64,000 bases of DNA from Micromonospora globbae (GCF_003610785.1 NZ_RAQQ01000008.1:62001-126000); one strand, 5' to 3'. Counted from the first letter of the stretch, positions 1 through 8,355 are shown. The notes: a model not told the origin generated them from the letters alone. Made by a program: numbers and translations.

Positions 1-8
1 CTGGTCAT
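1..8 (-). CDS. Start of livM-like ABC permease gene (cut by window edge)
   Basis: Only the first codons are inside the window. An ATG at 8-6 overlaps the TGA stop of the upstream livH-like gene (ATGA arrangement), which implies translational coupling. In this transporter family livH is normally followed by livM, the second membrane subunit, so the identity is inferred from order alone. Confidence 0.5.
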
Positions 9-886
9 GCCGGTGCCTCCTCACGGCCGAAGAGCCCGGCCGGGCGCCAGAGCAGCACGACGGCCATCACGACGAACACGACGGTCTGGGACACGATCGG
101 AAAGTCCGAGAGGTACGCCTCGCCCCAGGCCTGCACGAGGCCGATGCCGAACCCGGCGGCCACCGAGCCGAAGATCGAGCCGAGCCCGCCGATGACGACC
201 ACCGCGAACACCACGATGATGAGGTCGGCGCCCATGAGCGGGTTGACGGCGCGCATGGGGGCGGCCAGCACCCCGGCCAGGCCGGCCAGGCCGATGCCGA
301 AGCCGAAGACCGGGGTGACCCAGCGGCCCACGTTGATGCCGAACGCCCGGGTGAGTTCGGGCCGCTCGGTGGCGGCCCGCACCACCATGCCGAGCCGGGT
401 GTGGCTGAGCAGCCACCACACCGCGACGCAGACCAGCACGGCGAAGCCGAGGATGAAGACCCGGTACGTCGGGAAGTCGAACAGCCCGAGGTTCACCGAG
501 CCGCCGAGGGCCGACGGGGTGGCGTACGGGCTGGACTGGACGCCGTACCGCAGCTTCACGAGGTCCTGGAGGATGAGCGTCAGCCCGAACGTGAGCAGGA
601 AGTTGTAGAGCGGGTCGAGCCGGGTGAGCCGGTGGATGAACGCCCGTTCCAGCGCCATGCCGAGCAGCCCCAGGCCGACCGGCACGATGACCAGCGCCGC
701 CCAGAACGGCACGCCCGCCTCGGTGAGCAGGACGTACGCGCCGAACGCGCCGAGCATGTAGAAGGCGCCGTGGGCGAAGTTGACCACCCGCAGCATGCCG
801 AAGATGACGGCGAGCCCGAGGGCGAGCAGGGCGTAGAACGCCCCGCTCACCAACCCGTTGAACGTGTTCTGCAGGAAGCCTGTCAC
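5..886 (-). CDS. livH: Branched-chain amino acid ABC transporter permease LivH
   Basis: This is the first membrane subunit of a high-affinity branched-chain amino acid (or related amide/urea) importer in the cytoplasmic membrane. The 293-residue product is almost entirely hydrophobic, with about eight membrane segments, and has the LivH-family stretch GLAVIFGMLRVVNFAHGAFY near residues 25-45 and the GADLIIVVFAVVVIGGLGS region in its second half. The chosen start is a GTG at 886-884 whose last bases overlap the stop of livK (GTGA), which fits the usual length. The open frame continues far upstream but reads there through livK in another frame. It sits between livK and livM in one minus-strand operon. 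The substrate cannot be told from sequence. Confidence 0.9.
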   Translation of the reverse strand: MTGFLQNTFNGLVSGAFYALLALGLAVIFGMLRVVNFAHGAFYMLGAFGAYVLLTEAGVPFWAALVIVPVGLGLLGMALERAFIHRLTRLDPLYNFLLTFGLTLILQDLVKLRYGVQSSPYATPSALGGSVNLGLFDFPTYRVFILGFAVLVCVAVWWLLSHTRLGMVVRAATERPELTRAFGINVGRWVTPVFGFGIGLAGLAGVLAAPMRAVNPLMGADLIIVVFAVVVIGGLGSIFGSVAAGFGIGLVQAWGEAYLSDFPIVSQTVVFVVMAVVLLWRPAGLFGREEAPA

Positions 887-2133
887 AGCGTGCAGTCCGG
901 GGACGGGGCGGCGAACGCCTCCGCCGCCGGGATGGTCTCGAGCACCTTCACGTAGTCCCACGGCTCGGTGACCTCGGACTGCGGCTTCACCTGGGCGAGG
1001 TACGCGTCGTGGATGACCCGGTGGTCCTCGGCGCGGATCTTGCCGTTGCGCAGGAAGACGTCGTTGACCTCCTTGCCCTCCAGTCCCTTGACGATCGTGT
1101 CCGCGTCGTCGGTGCCGGCGGCCTGCACGGCCTCCAGGTACTGCAGGGCGGCCGAGTAGTTGGCCGCGTGCGCGAACGACGGCCGGGTGCCGGTCTCGGA
1201 CTGGAAGCGGTCGGCGAACGCCCGGTTCTGCTCGTCGAAGTTCCAGTACCACGCGTCGGTGTAGGTCGTGCCGGCCAGCGCGGCGGGGGTGAGCGAGTGG
1301 ATGTCGGTGATGAACATGAGGCCGACGGCGAGGCCGACGCCCTTGTCCCGCAGCTTGAACTCGTTGTACTGCTTCACCACGTTCACCAGCTCGGCGCCGG
1401 CCTGCATGGTGCCGAGCACGTCCGGCTTCGGGTTCAGCGTGGGGGCCTTGAGCAGGAACGTGGAGAAGTCGCCGCTGGTGTTGGGGAACGGCGCCCCGTC
1501 CTTGCCGACGACCTTCCCGCCGGCGGCCGTGATGGCCGCGGAGAAGCTCTTCTCCATGTCCTGGCCGAAGGCGTAGTTCGGGTACAGGATGTACCAGTTC
1601 TTCCCCACCTGCTCGGTGGTCACCGTGCCCGTGCCGTTGGCCAGCATGTACGTGTCGTACGCGTAGTGGAACGTGTACTTGTTGCAGCTCTTGCCGGTCA
1701 GGTCGGTGGTGGCGGCGCCGATGTTGAAGTAGAGCTTCTTCTTCTCCTTGGCCACGTCGGCCACCTTGAGCGCCGCCGACGAGGTGGGCACGTCGAGGAT
1801 GAGGTCGACGCCCTTGCGGTCGTACATCTCGGCGGCCTTGGTGTTGGCGATGTCGGGCTTGTTCTGGTGGTCGGCGGTCTCCACGGTGATGTTCTTCGTC
1901 ACCGCCCTGTCGCCGTACTTCGCCTTGAAGTCGGCCACGGCCATCTCCACGGCCGTGACCGAGTTCCGGCCGGACAGCTCGGAGTACGCCCCGGACTGGT
2001 CGTTGAGCACGCCCAGCACGATCTTGTCGCCGGTCAGCTTCTGGTCCCCGCCCGACTGGGGCCCGCCGCCACCGCAGCCGGCGGCGAACACCACCACGGC
2101 CGACGCCGCGGCCACACCCACGGTCCTACGCAT
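883..2133 (-). CDS. livK: ABC transporter substrate-binding lipoprotein (LivK type)
   Basis: This is the extracellular solute-binding subunit of the neighbouring permease/ATPase genes. The 416-residue product begins with a basic n-region, a hydrophobic core and a lipobox FAAGC (Cys20), so it should be a lipid-anchored protein on the outer face of the membrane. The mature part starts with a Gly-rich linker and then the periplasmic binding fold of type I (ANF/LivK-like), with GVLNDQSGAYSELSGRNSV at the start of the first lobe. Long proteins of this type (over 400 residues) bind branched-chain amino acids, amides or urea; the substrate is not resolved. It lies 45 bp downstream of livF and overlaps livH by four bases. 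Confidence 0.88.
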   Translation of the reverse strand: MRRTVGVAAASAVVVFAAGCGGGGPQSGGDQKLTGDKIVLGVLNDQSGAYSELSGRNSVTAVEMAVADFKAKYGDRAVTKNITVETADHQNKPDIANTKAAEMYDRKGVDLILDVPTSSAALKVADVAKEKKKLYFNIGAATTDLTGKSCNKYTFHYAYDTYMLANGTGTVTTEQVGKNWYILYPNYAFGQDMEKSFSAAITAAGGKVVGKDGAPFPNTSGDFSTFLLKAPTLNPKPDVLGTMQAGAELVNVVKQYNEFKLRDKGVGLAVGLMFITDIHSLTPAALAGTTYTDAWYWNFDEQNRAFADRFQSETGTRPSFAHAANYSAALQYLEAVQAAGTDDADTIVKGLEGKEVNDVFLRNGKIRAEDHRVIHDAYLAQVKPQSEVTEPWDYVKVLETIPAAEAFAAPSPDCTL

Positions 2134-2178
2134 GCCATTCCCTCCATCCGCGCACCGTCGCGCGGTCAGCAGCCGTCA

Positions 2179-2857
2179 TCAGATCCCGAGGTACGACAGC
2201 AGTTCGCGCTCCCGGGAGCGCACCTCGGAGTTGTCCATCGCCTCCACGACGCGTCCCTCGGCCAGCAGGTAGTGCCGGTCGGCGACGCCGGTGGCGAAGT
2301 GCAGGTTCTGTTCGACCAGCAGCACGGTGACCCCGTGCCGCTTGGCCTCGTGCAGCAGGTCGGCGACCTGCTGCACGAGCAGTGGGGAGAGCCCCTCGGT
2401 CGGTTCGTCGCAGAGCAGCAGCCGGGCGCCCATGCGCAGCACCCGCGCCAGGGCGAGCATCTGCTGCTCACCGCCGGACAGGGTGGTGGCCGGCGAGTCG
2501 CGCCGGGCGTACAGGGCGGGGAACGCCTCGTACACCCGCTCCAGCGACCACGGGTCGGGCCCGACGGTCGGCGGCAGCGTGAGGTTCTCGGCGACGCTCA
2601 GCGTCGCGTAGCTGCCCCGGTCGTCGGGCACCCAGCCGAGCCCGAGCCGGGCCCGGCGGTGCGCCGGCAGCCGGCCGATGTCCCGCCCGTCCAGCTCCAC
2701 CGTGCCGCGCTGGCCGGCGTGCAGCCCCATGACGCACCGCAGGAGGGTGGACTTGCCGGCGCCGTTGCGGCCGACCAGGGTGACGACCTCGCCGGCGGCG
2801 ACGTCGAGGCTGACGTCCCGCAGCACCTGCGCCTCCCCGTACCAGGCGGACAGGCTG

Positions 2858-2871
<14 letters not shown>
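2179..2871 (-). CDS. livF: ABC transporter ATP-binding protein LivF
   Basis: This is one of the two cytoplasmic ATPase subunits of the LivFGHMK importer. The 230-residue protein shows Walker A GRNGAGKST (about residues 34-42), the signature LSGGEQQ (about 131-137) and Walker B LLLCDEPTEG (about 150-159), all intact. The length is typical for LivF. The ATG at 2871 overlaps the end of livG by 14 bases, so the two ATPases are probably translated together. Confidence 0.92.
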
Positions 2872-3625
<754 letters not shown>

Positions 3626-3658
3626 GTCCTCCGCCGTCTGAAGGCGACGACCGGATGG

Positions 3659-3672
3659 GTGACCGTGGTCAC
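3659..3672. promoter_or_regulatory. CRP-type palindrome upstream of livG
   Basis: The sequence GTGACCGTGGTCAC is a palindrome that fits GTGA-N6-TCAC, the half-site layout of CRP/FNR-family regulators. It lies 34 bp upstream of the livG start. A near-identical site occurs at 35746-35761. Binding by a Crp homologue is inference. Confidence 0.4.
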
Positions 3673-3787
3673 ATGGCCGTCGCGTTCAGGAAACGTACGG
3701 CGGGGCCGGCGAGTCGAGCCATGTCGATGCCCCACGCATTCCCATGCATCGAAGCGTGATCCCGCACCACACCCTGCGGGGCGGGAC

Positions 3788-3816
3788 GCCCACCGCGGGC
3801 CTCCGCCCGGGTGGGC
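3788..3816 (-). terminator. Hairpin downstream of the aminotransferase gene
   Basis: A GC-rich hairpin (GCCCACC paired to GGTGGGC, with further internal pairing) lies about 55 bp beyond the stop of the minus-strand aminotransferase gene. There is no T-run, as is common in high-GC actinomycete terminators. Confidence 0.45.
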
Positions 3817-3870
3817 CATCCACATCGATGAGTCGCCTCCGCGGGTGCGGCACGCACGCGGCGGGCCCGC

Positions 3871-4608
3871 TCAGCTCGTCAGCGCGTCCAGGGCGAGGTC
3901 GACGTCCTCCTGCGTGGAGTAGAGGTGGAACGAGGCGCGCACCCGACCGGCCCGCACCGCGGCCCGCACGCCCGCCCGTTCCACCTTCTCCTGCGCGCCG
4001 GGCACCTCGACGGTCACGATGGCGCTCTCCCCCGGCGGCTGGCCGAGCCCGGTGAGGAGCCGGTTGGCCAGCGCCACGTCGTGGTCGCGGATGGCCGGCA
4101 GGCCCACGTCGAGGAGCACGTCGAGCGCGGGCGCCATGCCGACCCAGCAGAACCAGGCCGGCGAGATGTCGAAACGGCGGGCCTCGTCGGCCAGCCGCAG
4201 CGGCGGGCCGTAGTAGGAGGCGTGCGGGTCGCGGCCCGCGTACCAGCCGGCGGCGTCCGGGCGCAGCCGCTCCCGAAGCTCGGGGGCCAGGTAGGCCAGC
4301 GCCGCGCCACGCGGACCCATCAACCACTTGTACGCCGAGACGACCACCGCGTCGGCAAGGGAGGCGTCGAACGGCAGCCAGCCGGCGGCCTGGGTGGCGT
4401 CCACCACGACCAGCGCGCCGTGCGCCCGGGCCGCGGCCACGACCTCGTCGTACGGGGCGAGTGCGCCGTCGGCGGACTGCACGAGGCTGAACGCGACCAG
4501 GTCGGTGCCGGCGTCGATGGCGTCGACGAGGCGCGCGAGCGGCACGGTGCGCACGCGCACGCCGCGCCCGGCCTGCGCCAGCCACGGGAAGAGGTTGGAG
4601 GTGAACTC
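3871..4608 (-). pseudogene. C-terminal part of a class V aminotransferase split by the element
   Basis: This is the distal two thirds of a PLP-dependent class V (cysteine desulfurase-fold) enzyme. It includes the cofactor-binding lysine in SAYKWLMGPRG, the Asp of VVVDATQAAG, and the C-terminal domain. The N-terminal part lies 9.6 kb away at 14217-14559; joined across the 40-bp repeat they give one 346-residue frame. In the integrated state a TAG stop immediately precedes the shared repeat in this frame, so no read-through is possible. An internal GTG at 4560 could start a truncated 229-residue product that lacks the first about 115 residues. The substrate is unknown; a related enzyme is at 55400-56626. 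Confidence 0.85.
4569..4608. repeat. attL: left 40-bp direct repeat
   Basis: These 40 bases are identical to 14217-14256. The match begins with CGGCCTGCG and ends with GTGAACTC and breaks off sharply on both sides. It lies in the aminotransferase coding region and marks the left boundary of the low-GC element. A core of this length is typical of tyrosine-recombinase integration. Confidence 0.95.
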
Positions 4609-4636
4609 CTAGCCCAAATTAAGGGCCAAAACCAAT

Positions 4637-4650
4637 GGGAAGGAGTTGCC
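4637..4650 (+). repeat. 14-bp end repeat, left copy (possible integrase arm site)
   Basis: GGGAAGGAGTTGCC is found here, 29 bp inside the left repeat, and again at 14193-14206, 10 bp inside the right repeat. The left copy also serves as the ribosome binding site of the integrase gene. Two copies in the same orientation just inside each end fit arm-type integrase sites, but only two copies exist and function is unproven. Confidence 0.4.
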
Positions 4651-5421
4651 ATGAAAGAAGAGGACCAGGAAAACAGGACATGTCTTGAAGTAGCTCTAGA
4701 ACGGCTAGAAGAACGTTCTATCAAAGACTCTACCTACAAGAGTTACCTAAAGACTCTCCGGATTCTGGACCTAGAAGACTTTCCCTACAAAAAGTTGACC
4801 GCCCGGATTCTTAACCAACGGCTGTCCCGCGTGCTGACTGACAGCACCAGAAGGAAGCACGCAATCAACCTGCGTGCCGCGCTCGGAGTCAAAATCCCGG
4901 TAGCGAAAGCTCGGCAGAAAGAGTACGACCTGCCGAGCGTGCAAGAACTTCATCAGACCTTCGAAGATTCGGTTTACAGGATTCATGCCTTCACCATGCT
5001 GTATGCGGGTGCGAGGATCAGTGAAGCCCTGGTCAAGCAACCATGCAAGGGCAACGTGATTACCTTTGACCGACAAAGAGCCGATAAGACGTATGAGGTC
5101 ATATCCCCGAAAACCTCTGGTCCGGTAGTTGTTCCCTCCTGGTTTGCGGCTGAATATGCCGCCACCCCAGCCAAGGATTTTGAGAAGGGACATCCGACAG
5201 TCTATAAGGGTATCCGGCGTAGGACTCTCAAAATGCTAGGCGTAGAAATGAATCCTCACCAACTACGCCACCGGTTCGCAATGGCGTTGGTGGAAATGGG
5301 AGCATCCCCGAGAGTCCTGCAAGCTCAAATGAGACACCATCACGTCAACGTGTCCCTTCAGTATTACGTGAGCCACAGGCAGCAGGACATCTCAGGCTTC
5401 ATGGAAAGGATGGGGAACTGA
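4651..5421 (+). CDS. int: Tyrosine recombinase (integrase)
   Basis: This integrase catalyses site-specific insertion and excision between attB in the aminotransferase gene and attP. The 256-residue protein has an N-terminal SAM-like core-binding region (about 10-85) and a catalytic domain with Arg122 (GARISEAL), Lys154 (PKTSG), His203-x-x-Arg206 (HQLRHRFA), a His in MRHHH (about 228-231) and the nucleophile Tyr238/239 (LQYYVSH). It is short for a phage integrase and has no clear N-terminal arm-binding domain. The start at 4651 is set by AAGGAG seven bases upstream; a longer frame runs through attL into host DNA and is not real. The next gene overlaps its stop (TGATG). Confidence 0.95.
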   Translation: MKEEDQENRTCLEVALERLEERSIKDSTYKSYLKTLRILDLEDFPYKKLTARILNQRLSRVLTDSTRRKHAINLRAALGVKIPVAKARQKEYDLPSVQELHQTFEDSVYRIHAFTMLYAGARISEALVKQPCKGNVITFDRQRADKTYEVISPKTSGPVVVPSWFAAEYAATPAKDFEKGHPTVYKGIRRRTLKMLGVEMNPHQLRHRFAMALVEMGASPRVLQAQMRHHHVNVSLQYYVSHRQQDISGFMERMGN

Positions 5422-5591
5422 TGGCCCGGCATCATGTCGTCAGAATCAACCGTCCCATGTTGGAAGCCCTAAAGAAACTCATCCGGTCCAACGTCTGCCC
5501 GGTCTGCAATATCCGGTTGTACGAACACTCTTCGGTAACTCTCGACAGCAACGGCAAAGTTGTCGGATGCAGCATCCAGGAAGGGAACTAG
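5421..5591 (+). CDS. Small protein with a CPVC motif, function unknown
   Basis: This is a 56-residue product not recognised as any family. It starts at an ATG whose A is the last base of the integrase stop codon, so it is probably translated by coupling to the integrase. The protein has a basic N-terminal half (MARHHVVRINRPMLEALKKL) and a CPVC pair at residues 26-29 with a third Cys near the C-terminus, suggesting a small metal-binding or zinc-ribbon fold. Its position directly behind the integrase is where excisionases or directionality factors often lie, but nothing in the sequence proves this. Confidence 0.6.
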   Translation: MARHHVVRINRPMLEALKKLIRSNVCPVCNIRLYEHSSVTLDSNGKVVGCSIQEGN

Positions 5592-5595
5592 TCCC

Positions 5596-5871
5596 GTGGC
5601 CATCAAGTGCAACACTCACAACCAGACCATTACCGGCTACGAGGTACGTACTCAGTTCACCGAAATCAACGGTCGGATGATGCGGGTTGTCGAGTCATAC
5701 GTCTTTGACTGTGGCTGCCTCTTCGATGCCGCCAGCATCGATGCTGAAACGGTTGTAGGCCAGGACGTGACGAACGATGGTACGTATCTGGTGGAACTCA
5801 CCATCCGGGATATGACCGGAGAGCCCATCATGTCATGGGTGGAGAGTCGATATGCTACCAACGTGTATTAG
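5596..5871 (+). CDS. Hypothetical 91-residue protein
   Basis: This is a 91-residue product of unknown function, four bases behind the 56-residue gene and last in the plus-strand int transcription unit. I chose the GTG at 5596 because AGGAAGGG lies just upstream and the frame would otherwise overlap the preceding gene by 30 bases from a TTG. It contains an early Cys/His cluster (CNTHNQ) and a central CGC, followed by an acidic, beta-rich half. A strong terminator begins 16 bp behind the stop codon. Confidence 0.65.
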   Translation: MAIKCNTHNQTITGYEVRTQFTEINGRMMRVVESYVFDCGCLFDAASIDAETVVGQDVTNDGTYLVELTIRDMTGEPIMSWVESRYATNVY

Positions 5872-5887
5872 CGTTTAGCTCCATGAG

Positions 5888-5912
5888 AAGGCCCGGCATA
5901 GTTCCGGGCCTT
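5888..5912 (+). terminator. Intrinsic terminator after the integrase operon
   Basis: AAGGCCCGG pairs with CCGGGCCTT over a 7-nt loop and is followed by TCTCTTT. It closes the plus-strand unit of integrase and two small genes. Confidence 0.85.
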
Positions 5913-6015
5913 TCTCTTTGCCTAGGTCACGATAGAAAGACTTTGCCCATAAACAGGGGTTTGGTGCCTGGGACACTCTCCCGGCTTTTTTTGTGGCTTC
6001 TCACACTAAGAGAAA

Positions 6016-6037
6016 GCCCGGACGGTTATGTCCGGGC
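6016..6037 (-). terminator. Intrinsic terminator after the GntR gene
   Basis: Read on the minus strand, GCCCGGAC and GTCCGGGC form an 8-bp stem over a 6-nt loop followed by TTTCTCTT. It lies 62 bp past the stop of the minus-strand GntR gene and faces the terminator at 5888-5912. Confidence 0.75.
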
Positions 6038-6098
6038 AATCCCTTCTCCCTGGGATCGTCGCAGGAACACCCAAAGGGACCCTTCCCAAAGAGAAAAT

Positions 6099-6332
6099 CT
6101 ATTCGTCAGGCATCTTGCCGGTAATGAAGTAACCGACACCTTGCCGACCTTCTACGATGCCAGCAACCATCAAATGCTCTAGAGCACGGCGAACCGTACC
6201 GGTAGAACAATCGAACTGTTCCGTTAGCTCAGGCAGGGAAGGCAGCTTGTCACCGGCTTTCAGTTGACCGGTTTTCACGCTCTGCCGTATTGAGTTGATG
6301 ATTACCCGGTAAGCGGGTACGTAGCCGGTCAT
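6099..6332 (-). CDS. GntR-family winged-helix regulator, DNA-binding domain only
   Basis: The 77-residue protein is a single GntR-type winged helix: AYRVIINSIRQSVKTGQLKA, then GDKLPSLPELTEQF (helix-turn-helix) and STGTVRRALEHLMVAGIVEG with the wing. No effector domain follows, so it cannot sense a small ligand in the usual GntR way. It stands alone on the minus strand between two plus-strand units and is divergent from the gene pair at 6461-6966, a layout typical of a lysogeny or maintenance repressor in small actinobacterial elements. Palindromic sequences in the divergent gap (6373-6404) are its likely operators. Confidence 0.85.
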   Translation of the reverse strand: MTGYVPAYRVIINSIRQSVKTGQLKAGDKLPSLPELTEQFDCSTGTVRRALEHLMVAGIVEGRQGVGYFITGKMPDE

Positions 6333-6372
6333 AGCCCGATTAGATCACTCCTATTCCTATCCCTGTCCGCTA

Positions 6373-6404
6373 TGTCGGTTCTGCTGACACTGCTCACTCT
6401 GTCA
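6373..6404. promoter_or_regulatory. Overlapping inverted repeats in the GntR divergent region
   Basis: Two overlapping dyads are visible: TGTCGG/CTGACA (6373-6389) and TGACA/TGTCA (6385-6404). They lie between the GntR start (6332) and the divergent start at 6461, as expected for the operator of an element repressor. This is inferred from position and symmetry only. Confidence 0.4.
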
Positions 6405-6460
6405 ACACTGCTACTAGAGTGTGCCCCGTCAGGCACAGCACCACACGGGAGGGTGATCTT

Positions 6461-6730
6461 GTGAGGCACAGGCAGCCAGAGCAACCAGGGAGGCTCGCAC
6501 GCCTCCTACAGAGGCTCAGGAAGCGGTCTGAGAGGCCCGTAGAGATGCTAGGGCCGGCAACCTGCTACCCGGCTAGGGCAGGAGCGTGGGTCAGTGTCGA
6601 GCACGCCAGGAGGCAGACACAGCACCAGGAGGCAGACCAGACCGTGATCCTGGATCGGCCCTTGTTCACACGGGCCGGCGCGTGGAGAGCTTCACACGCT
6701 CTGCGGAACAGGGGAGCGAACTACCGATGA
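6461..6730 (+). CDS. Arginine-rich 89-residue protein, unknown function
   Basis: The 89-residue product is strongly basic, with RLARLLQRLRKRSERP near the N-terminus and several RxxR pairs later, so it may bind nucleic acid. No family is recognised. The GTG at 6461 is preferred over a GTG at 6419 because GGGAGG lies seven bases ahead of it. Its stop overlaps the ATG of the next gene (ATGA), so the pair is translationally coupled. It is the first gene transcribed away from the GntR regulator, where an antirepressor or early control gene might be expected. Confidence 0.55.
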   Translation: MRHRQPEQPGRLARLLQRLRKRSERPVEMLGPATCYPARAGAWVSVEHARRQTQHQEADQTVILDRPLFTRAGAWRASHALRNRGANYR

Positions 6731-6966
6731 CCGATGACAGGTCGTACTCCACAGACGACATTCCCCTAGTCGTTGTAGCCAATCCTCCAAAGACATTCCT
6801 TCTTCACCATGAGGGAGAAACCCTGGGATGGTTGTTCGTCATGGAATCAGGGACGGTAGCCGTCCGGTCGGATGGGGCGGAAATTTTCCGCTGTGACTCC
6901 CTAGACGATTTCCAGAGGATCGCTCCAATGATCGGAGCGGATATCGCACAGGTAGTCTCCCTCTAG
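6727..6966 (+). CDS. Hypothetical acidic 79-residue protein
   Basis: The 79-residue product has an acidic N-terminus (MTDDRSYSTDDIP), a beta-rich middle (VVVANPP, GWLFVMESGTVAVRSDGAEI) and a short C-terminal helix. No family is recognised. It is coupled to the basic 89-residue gene by an ATGA overlap; a basic/acidic pair in one unit could form a complex, but this is speculation. A long bidirectional terminator follows six bases after the stop. Confidence 0.65.
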   Translation: MTDDRSYSTDDIPLVVVANPPKTFLLHHEGETLGWLFVMESGTVAVRSDGAEIFRCDSLDDFQRIAPMIGADIAQVVSL

Positions 6967-6971
6967 AGACA

Positions 6972-7057
6972 AAAAAAGACCCTCTCTCCGAGAACCTGAG
7001 GATTTGAACCTGGGATAAGCCCGGAATCCTTTGGAACTTAGAGAGAGGGTCTTTTTT
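6972..7057. terminator. Bidirectional terminator with a 52-nt insert
   Basis: Seventeen bases from 6972 (AAAAAAGACCCTCTCTC) pair perfectly with 7041-7057, giving T-runs on both strands. It separates the plus-strand pair (ending 6966) from the minus-strand capsid gene (ending 7177). The 52-nt loop holds GGATTTGAACC, which resembles the T-arm complement of a tRNA, but no tRNA can be folded there. Confidence 0.8.
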
Positions 7058-7068
7058 GTTTACCTTCT

Positions 7069-7178
7069 AACGCTAGGAGAAGCGTTGGTTAGCAAGCCTG
7101 CGGCTTTAGAAACCGCTACGCGGTTTAGCAGACTCGAAGAGTCTTAGAAGCCCAGAGGGCTTAGCAAGCCTACGGCTT
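7069..7178 (-). repeat. Array of six small hairpins behind the capsid gene
   Basis: Six consecutive perfect stem-loops follow one another with 3-5 nt spacers of the type TTAG(A/C). Stems are 7069-7074/7081-7086, 7094-7098/7102-7106, 7110-7116/7120-7126, 7130-7135/7139-7144, 7148-7153/7157-7162 and 7166-7170/7174-7178. Five of six have exactly 3-nt loops. On the capsid-gene strand the first hairpin overlaps the TAA stop. This is not a terminator, since there is no T-run, and not a protein-coding repeat. Confidence 0.85.
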
Positions 7179-8142
7179 AGCTAGCTGCGGTTCCCTCGTT
7201 AAGAACGAGAGCGAACGGACTACGAGCACTAGTGGTGTTTAGCTGCGTCTGAGGGTTAGCGATTGCGAATCCAACACGCATAACAACACGCATGATCTTA
7301 GAGTCCTGCTGCATTGCGTTAAACACAACATTTCCAGACTCATCCGAGATAACCGCGTCGGTGTGGATAGTCGCGGTGATGTCCTGGCGGACACCAAACA
7401 GAGCCTTATCCCAGTCACCAGCAATTACCGACACGTCGTTATTCCATGCACCGTTACGGCTTTCAACAGCCGGTAGGTTGTAGATGGTCTCCGCAGGCAT
7501 CCCATCGGTTCCCGCTAGCTGCTGGAATACCGGAGAGCCGTTCAGGTCACGCTGTCCTAGAAGTTCCCAACGTAGGCCAGGACGAACGGCAAAGCCTGAG
7601 ACGCTGAAACCGTCAGAAGAAACAAGCTTTGCAGCGTTAGCGATATCCACGCCGTAATCCGGCGCATCAGAAGCCGGACGGTCAACATAGTTTCCGGCTG
7701 CAACGGCCGACCCATAAACAGAATCGGTCCATGAAGCGGGAGCGTTTAGACCCCATAGCGCGGCATCATCCAGCTTGCGACCAAAAGCTTCGGCAATGAG
7801 AGTCTTACACTCAGACCAAATTGGCACTCCCGAGTCATCAATAAACTCATCGGGAACAACAACGAGGGTTGCCATTGCCTCAGCAACCAGCGTGGTGTCG
7901 CCAAACTTGACGGTAGTATGGCCCTTAAGGCCCGTGTCACCGTTAACCCAGTACGCGGTCGGAAGACCTGAGATAACCGGCTGACGGTAGCTCTTGCTTC
8001 CCATGTTGATACGCCTTGCAAGGCGTGCCACTACGGAAGTGTTGGCGGTCGCCTTAACTACGTCTGACGCTACCTGCTCCGGTAGCTCGATTGCCTCGTT
8101 TTCACTACGAGAAATAATCTGTGAATCGTTTAGATATGCCAT
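7177..8142 (-). CDS. HK97-fold phage major capsid protein
   Basis: The 321-residue protein has the layout of an HK97-type major capsid protein: a short N-arm (about 1-30), a start of the P domain with TANTSVVARLARRINMGSK, the E-loop-like stretch TAYWVNGDTGLKGHTTVKFG (about 62-81), the spine-helix region VPDEFIDDSGVPIWSECKTL followed by AEAFGRKLDDAALWG (about 97-131), and a beta-rich A domain after residue 200. There is no N-terminal scaffold (delta) domain or protease site. The start at 8142 is set by GGAG seven bases upstream; a frame extension of 12 residues lacks a ribosome binding site. No portal, protease or scaffold gene accompanies it. An encapsulin is less likely given length and the adjacent terminase subunit. 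Confidence 0.8.
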   Translation of the reverse strand: MAYLNDSQIISRSENEAIELPEQVASDVVKATANTSVVARLARRINMGSKSYRQPVISGLPTAYWVNGDTGLKGHTTVKFGDTTLVAEAMATLVVVPDEFIDDSGVPIWSECKTLIAEAFGRKLDDAALWGLNAPASWTDSVYGSAVAAGNYVDRPASDAPDYGVDIANAAKLVSSDGFSVSGFAVRPGLRWELLGQRDLNGSPVFQQLAGTDGMPAETIYNLPAVESRNGAWNNDVSVIAGDWDKALFGVRQDITATIHTDAVISDESGNVVFNAMQQDSKIMRVVMRVGFAIANPQTQLNTTSARSPFALVLNEGTAAS

Positions 8143-8330
8143 TACATATCTCCATTCTTTGAGAAATCGAATAAACACAAAACACGGGCACGTATAACCC
8201 GCGCCGATTTCTCACCAGGAGATTTCTCTACGGCGATTCTTCAAGAATCAGAGAGAACATGTTTTTGCCCTAGGACTCCCAGGAAACCGGAGGATCAGAA
8301 GGGTTGTTAGGAGTCCCGTATCGGGGGCAT
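8143..8330 (-). promoter_or_regulatory. Structured leader of the capsid gene
   Basis: This 188-bp stretch lies between an intrinsic terminator and the capsid start. It contains GAGAAATCG (8161-8169) paired with CGATTTCTC, a GATTC/GAATC hairpin, and GGACTCC/GGAGTCC enclosing about 30 nt near 8273-8316. Since the terminator at 8331-8355 should end upstream transcription, a promoter for the capsid gene must lie here or transcription must pass the terminator. I see no convincing -35/-10 pair. Confidence 0.4.
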
Positions 8331-8355
8331 AAAAAAGGCAGGTTCCAGACCTGCC
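8331..8355 (-). terminator. Strong intrinsic terminator between terminase unit and capsid gene
   Basis: On the minus strand GGCAGGT pairs with ACCTGCC over a 5-nt loop, followed by TTTTTT. It lies 32 bp past the stop of the 73-residue gene and uncouples the capsid gene from terS. Confidence 0.85.

Noticed and set aside
3686-4585. 299-codon frame overlapping the aminotransferase fragment
   Set aside because: It is out of frame with the PLP enzyme and has the low-complexity composition of a GC shadow.
6990-7040. tRNA-like sequence on the minus strand (GGTTCAAATCC resembles a T-arm)
   Set aside because: The stem around the loop pairs at only three of five positions and no anticodon or D-arm can be folded; the stretch is the loop of a bidirectional terminator.
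7069-7178. CRISPR array
   Set aside because: Units are different palindromes with 3-5 nt spacers, not identical repeats with unique spacers, and no cas gene is present.
7177-8142. Encapsulin nanocompartment shell
   Set aside because: The protein is longer than typical encapsulins, lacks their N-terminal pattern, has no cargo gene beside it and stands near a terminase subunit.
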